From contig CAMLHL010000003.1 in NCBI GenBank assembly GCA_946479855.1, positions 1 to 64,000 of the forward strand: 64,000 bases of DNA. Reading direction: 5' to 3'. Below, in pieces: positions 61,101 through 64,000 of the stretch. Under the pieces are notes generated by a model that worked only from the letters and a program-made list of their open reading frames with translations, was not told where the DNA came from and ran no database searches. A program made the translations under genes and the position numbers. Numbering within the stretch: position 1 is the first letter of the stretch; every line of letters begins with the position of its first letter. The DNA is from an uncultured Pseudomonadota bacterium (GTDB lineage Bacteria > Pseudomonadota > Gammaproteobacteria > Burkholderiales > Rhodocyclaceae).

Positions 61101-61184
61101 AACGCACATTTGCCGACCTGTGACATGGTCATTGCCGGAGCAATCGTGGCACACTGAGCCCATGCCATTTACCGTAATCCGGAC

Positions 61185-62210
61185 ATGACCAGGCACCTCT
61201 CGACACCGGCGGCAACCGCCACGCCCCCCAGGAAAATTGCACTTGCCTGCCAGGGCGGGGGCAGCCACACCGCCTTCACCGGCGGCGTGCTGCAAACCAT
61301 GCTCCGCAATCTCGACCCGGCCCAGCATCAAATCATTGGCCTATCCGGCACCTCGGGAGGCGCCCTGTGTGCCGCCATCGCCTGGTATGGGCTGCTCCAG
61401 GGCAAACCGGCACACGGCGCCGATCTGCTGGAATCATTCTGGCAGAAGATCTCTTCGACGCAATTGCCCGATGCCCTGAGCAACCAGTTTCTGGTCTGGC
61501 TGCAGCGCAGCGCCAGCTATTTCACCCTGCCGGAAATCAGCCCCTACCAGCTGCCGACCACCAGCCAGGACCATCTGGGCAAACTCCTCAATCAGCACAT
61601 CGACTTCGCCCGCCTGCCCGCCCTGATCAAACCGGATTCACCGCGCCTGCTGGTCGGCGCAGTGGAAGTGCTGTCGGGAAAATTTACCGTTTTCCATTCG
61701 CATCATGGCTTGCCCGAAAAACGGATCAGCGTCGGCGCCCTGCTTGCCTCGGCCGCCATTCCCGATCTCTTCCGCGCCGTCCACCTGGGCAATGGGATTT
61801 ACTGGGATGGCCTGTTTTCAGAGAATCCGCCGGTACGCAGCTTTCTGGCCGGAGAACAGCGCCACGAGGCGAAACCGGACGAAATCTGGGTCATCCAGAT
61901 CAACCCGGAAAAGCGTTCGAGCGAACCCAAGACCAACAGCGACATCGTCGACCGCCGAAATGAACTGTCCGGCAATCTCTCGCTGAATCAGGAACTCTTC
62001 TTTGTCGAGCAGACCAACGACTGGCTCCGCAAAGGCTGGCTGACTGCTGGGCATTTCAAGCATGTCACCGTGCGTAAAATCCCGCTGCGACTCGAACTCG
62101 ACTATCCGTCAAAGCTCGACCGCAGCGCCGATTTCATCAATTCCCTGATCGCCGAAGGGCGCCGCGAGGCCACCGAATTTCTCCATCACCTGCCGAGCCC
62201 CACCCCCTGA
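61185..62210 (+). CDS. Patatin-like phospholipase
   Basis: This 341-residue protein has the patatin domain: GGGSHTAFTGGVLQ near residue 22 (oxyanion hole), the nucleophile motif GTSGGALCAAI near 51 (GxSxG variant GTSGG) and the catalytic-Asp element YWDGLFSENPPV near 205. It is predicted to be a lipid acyl hydrolase. The frame is complete and begins MTRHLSTPAATA. Confidence 0.88.
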   Translation: MTRHLSTPAATATPPRKIALACQGGGSHTAFTGGVLQTMLRNLDPAQHQIIGLSGTSGGALCAAIAWYGLLQGKPAHGADLLESFWQKISSTQLPDALSNQFLVWLQRSASYFTLPEISPYQLPTTSQDHLGKLLNQHIDFARLPALIKPDSPRLLVGAVEVLSGKFTVFHSHHGLPEKRISVGALLASAAIPDLFRAVHLGNGIYWDGLFSENPPVRSFLAGEQRHEAKPDEIWVIQINPEKRSSEPKTNSDIVDRRNELSGNLSLNQELFFVEQTNDWLRKGWLTAGHFKHVTVRKIPLRLELDYPSKLDRSADFINSLIAEGRREATEFLHHLPSPTP

Positions 62211-62301
62211 CATTCCTTCCCGACAGCCCGGCATTACCGGCTGCCGCCGAAAGAATCATTCCCATCGATAACGGCAACCTGCAGTTCCGATGCCCACCCA
62301 A

Positions 62302-62351
62302 TTTCAAATGACTGGGCCAGCCGGCTCAAGGGCTGGAATTTCACTGGGCAT
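62302..62351. repeat. Degenerate tandem repeat, unit A
   Basis: This 50-base unit begins TTTCAAATGACTGGGCCAGC and ends ACTGGGCAT, and has an internal hairpin (CCAGCC...GGCTGG). Unit B (62370-62417) shares its layout at a 68-base period. It lies in the intergenic gap between the patatin gene and the convergent PBP gene. Confidence 0.6.
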
Positions 62352-62369
62352 CGAGTCGCCTCACCAAGG

Positions 62370-62417
62370 TTTCAAATAACCTGGCCGGCCGAGCAGGCCT
62401 GGAAATAAACGAGGCAT
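62370..62417. repeat. Degenerate tandem repeat, unit B
   Basis: This 48-base unit begins TTTCAAATAACCTGGCCGGC and ends CGAGGCAT, with an internal hairpin (CCTGGCC...GGCCTGG-like). It matches unit A in the first 8 bases, the GGC-rich core and the final GGCAT. The rest of the 357-base gap (62211-62567) shows no gene; runs of G/C and short palindromes fill it. Confidence 0.6.
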
Positions 62418-62567
62418 GATCTGGCGACAGCATCGCCACCCGGCCAGGAAGGTGATAAGGCGTGAGGCACACCGAGCAGGAAGTGCAGCCCATTCCGTGC
62501 AGCCCCCCCCTGACCTAGGCACCCCACCGAGAGCAAACTGCTCGGCAGAGCGGCACCAGCTGGCCGA

Positions 62568-64000
62568 TCACCCCTGACACTTGCCCTCGGCCGCCGGGCG
62601 ATCCGCGATCAGCGGGCGCAGAACCGGTTCCATTTCCTTCATGATCTGTACTGGCAGGGCCGAGGTGAAGTCATAACCCGCCGCCTTGGCCCCGGGAACA
62701 AAAGCGGTGACGACACCGTAGAAACGATCGCCGATATAGAAAGCAAAGGTGGCGGCACGGTTCATGACCCTGGCACTACGCACCCCGCCATCGGCACCGA
62801 TAACCTTGGAACGGTGGTCACCGGTGCCGGTCTTGCCGCCCACGGCCAGCGGCTTTTCCTCGTTGTCCCGATAGGCATCCTTGATGCGCCGGGCGGTGCC
62901 GCTATTGACAACGCGCAGCAGGGCGCGCCGAGTCACTTGCGCAACTTCGACCGGCATCACCCGCTCCCCGGCTTCCGGCTGGCGCCGGAGGCGAGTTTCA
63001 AAGGGGGTGTTGGCGGCGAAGCGCAGTTCGTCGATGCGCACCGTCGGGCGACGGATGCCATCGTTGACCACGATACCCATCAACTCGGCGAGGGCTGCCG
63101 GGCGATCGGCCGAACTCCCGATCGAGGTGGCCAGCGAAGGTACCAGGTGCTCAAAGGGGTAGCCGAGTCGCCGCCATTCGTCGGCGATCCTTTCAAAAGC
63201 GGCGACTTCGACGACGATGTCGATGCGCACCTGCTGGGCATGCTTGAAGCGCGGAGAAAAAAGCCACTTCGAGGCATCGCGGCGCGCCTCGACGCTGGCT
63301 GGAACGATGTCCTTGAGCGTTGCATTCGGCTGGGTCTGCAGATGACGGACCAGCCAGAGCTCGAGGGGATGCACCCGGGCCAGATAGCCCTGGTCGGCCA
63401 GGTTGTACTGGCGGGTGGCATGGGCATCGAACAGGCGATGCAGGCCCGCGTCGGTACCCGCCTTGTCGCCCAGACGCTGACGCATGAAGGCGGCGAAACT
63501 GGCGAAATCGCTCTTCGGCAAAACGCTCAGGTAGGCCGCAGCCTGCGGCACGGGCCGGGCGGGAACCGAATCGCTGAGCAATTCAAGGCGATCCTGCGGT
63601 GCCACGTCGCGGTACTTGTGCCAGTAGGTGCGCAGGAAACCCAGGCCTTCGCGCTCGGCAAAGCGGTTGAGGAAATCCTGCCGGGCATTCTCGTCATCCT
63701 TGTCCCGCAGGCTGCGGGCCGGCGCATCGACTGCCTCGTAGGCATGGTAATGAACAACATCATGCATGATGCGCACGAAAGCCAGGTTGACCGACTGCTC
63801 CAGGGCTTCGGCGACGCTCGGCATCTTGCCGTCGTCTTCGTGCTTGAAATTCCCGAAATGGTGGATGCCGCCGCCGGTAAAGAAGGTTTCGCCGGGGTTG
63901 GCCGAGTAGCGACGCTCCATGGCCGCTTCAAGCAATGCTTCCAGGGTGATCCCCGGCTTGGCACGCAGCGTGTCGATGGCCCAGTTGCTCAGGCGGTCGG
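62568..64000 (-). CDS. Penicillin-binding protein, transpeptidase part (3' end)
   Basis: The frame stays open past the window edge, so the N-terminal part is missing. The visible protein has the transpeptidase SxN-type element EQSVNLAFVRIM and the KTGTG motif (VGGKTGTGDHRSK), with a C-terminal tail ending AEGKCQG. The SxxK motif should lie outside the window. It resembles a class A PBP or a transglycosylase-domain PBP of the betaproteobacteria; the exact subclass is open. It is convergent with the patatin gene across the repeat-bearing gap. Confidence 0.8.
   Translation of the reverse strand, partial: DRLSNWAIDTLRAKPGITLEALLEAAMERRYSANPGETFFTGGGIHHFGNFKHEDDGKMPSVAEALEQSVNLAFVRIMHDVVHYHAYEAVDAPARSLRDKDDENARQDFLNRFAEREGLGFLRTYWHKYRDVAPQDRLELLSDSVPARPVPQAAAYLSVLPKSDFASFAAFMRQRLGDKAGTDAGLHRLFDAHATRQYNLADQGYLARVHPLELWLVRHLQTQPNATLKDIVPASVEARRDASKWLFSPRFKHAQQVRIDIVVEVAAFERIADEWRRLGYPFEHLVPSLATSIGSSADRPAALAELMGIVVNDGIRRPTVRIDELRFAANTPFETRLRRQPEAGERVMPVEVAQVTRRALLRVVNSGTARRIKDAYRDNEEKPLAVGGKTGTGDHRSKVIGADGGVRSARVMNRAATFAFYIGDRFYGVVTAFVPGAKAAGYDFTSALPVQIMKEMEPVLRPLIADRPAAEGKCQG

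Overview
The window is about 64 kb of high-GC (roughly 60-65%) Gram-negative chromosome. It is densely coded, has no tRNA, rRNA, CRISPR or recognisable insertion sequence, and is mostly housekeeping. The gene families (IscR with tandem cysteine desulfurases, lexA-imuA-imuB-dnaE2, FabI, PpiD, DUF2917, HD-GYP with DUF3391, CZB chemoreceptor) fit a betaproteobacterium of the Rhodocyclales (Dechloromonas/Azonexus-like). That placement is inferred from family content, not from a database search.

Layout. 1-4.4 kb (+): 3' part of mfd, aroG and serB. 4.4-13.3 kb (-): a long ISC operon, iscR-iscS2-iscS-iscU-iscA-hscB-hscA-fdx-iscX, running on without real gaps into DUF2237, YkgJ, VF530 and two small unknowns, with cysE just upstream and an IscR-type operator before iscR. 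13.3-16.5 kb: a soluble PAS-PAS histidine kinase overlapping an HD-GYP phosphodiesterase gene. 16.9-17.4 kb: an AT-richer stretch with no identifiable gene. 17.4-24.1 kb (-): a LexA-controlled mutasome operon, lexA-imuA-imuB-(secreted alpha/beta hydrolase)-dnaE2. 24.2-31.7 kb: CZB chemoreceptor, thioesterase-dgt, ETF-ubiquinone oxidoreductase, fabI, TauE/SafE, LysR. 31.7-38.8 kb: ppiD, a MocR regulator facing a DUF2917 gene, two small divergent genes around LexA-like boxes, rhodanese, macrodomain, CZB protein, ClpP-like protein. 39-45 kb: a membrane-anchored TIR protein and purL. 45-51.8 kb: small DUF genes, slipin, TonB-like and envelope proteins, PsiF and a TPR protein. 51.8-59.7 kb (-): the ribonucleotide reductase locus. 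59.7-64 kb: a DnaQ/GIY-YIG nuclease, a patatin, and the 3' part of a penicillin-binding protein.

The most striking locus is 51.85-59.7 kb. Class I (nrdA, nrdB) and anaerobic class III (nrdD, nrdG) ribonucleotide reductase genes are interleaved in one operon. The glycyl-radical tail of NrdD is a separate 56-residue gene. Upstream of nrdA lie a NrdR box pair, a promoter and a clear cobalamin riboswitch. The layout suggests that both B12-independent reductases are switched together by B12 and by nucleotide status.

The second unusual signal is a dispersed 12-mer, GTYGACCGYAGC. It occurs 12 times exactly, plus near copies, on both strands, in genes and in gaps, and often has an A or T tract nearby. 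It has no obvious annotation and is enriched far above chance.
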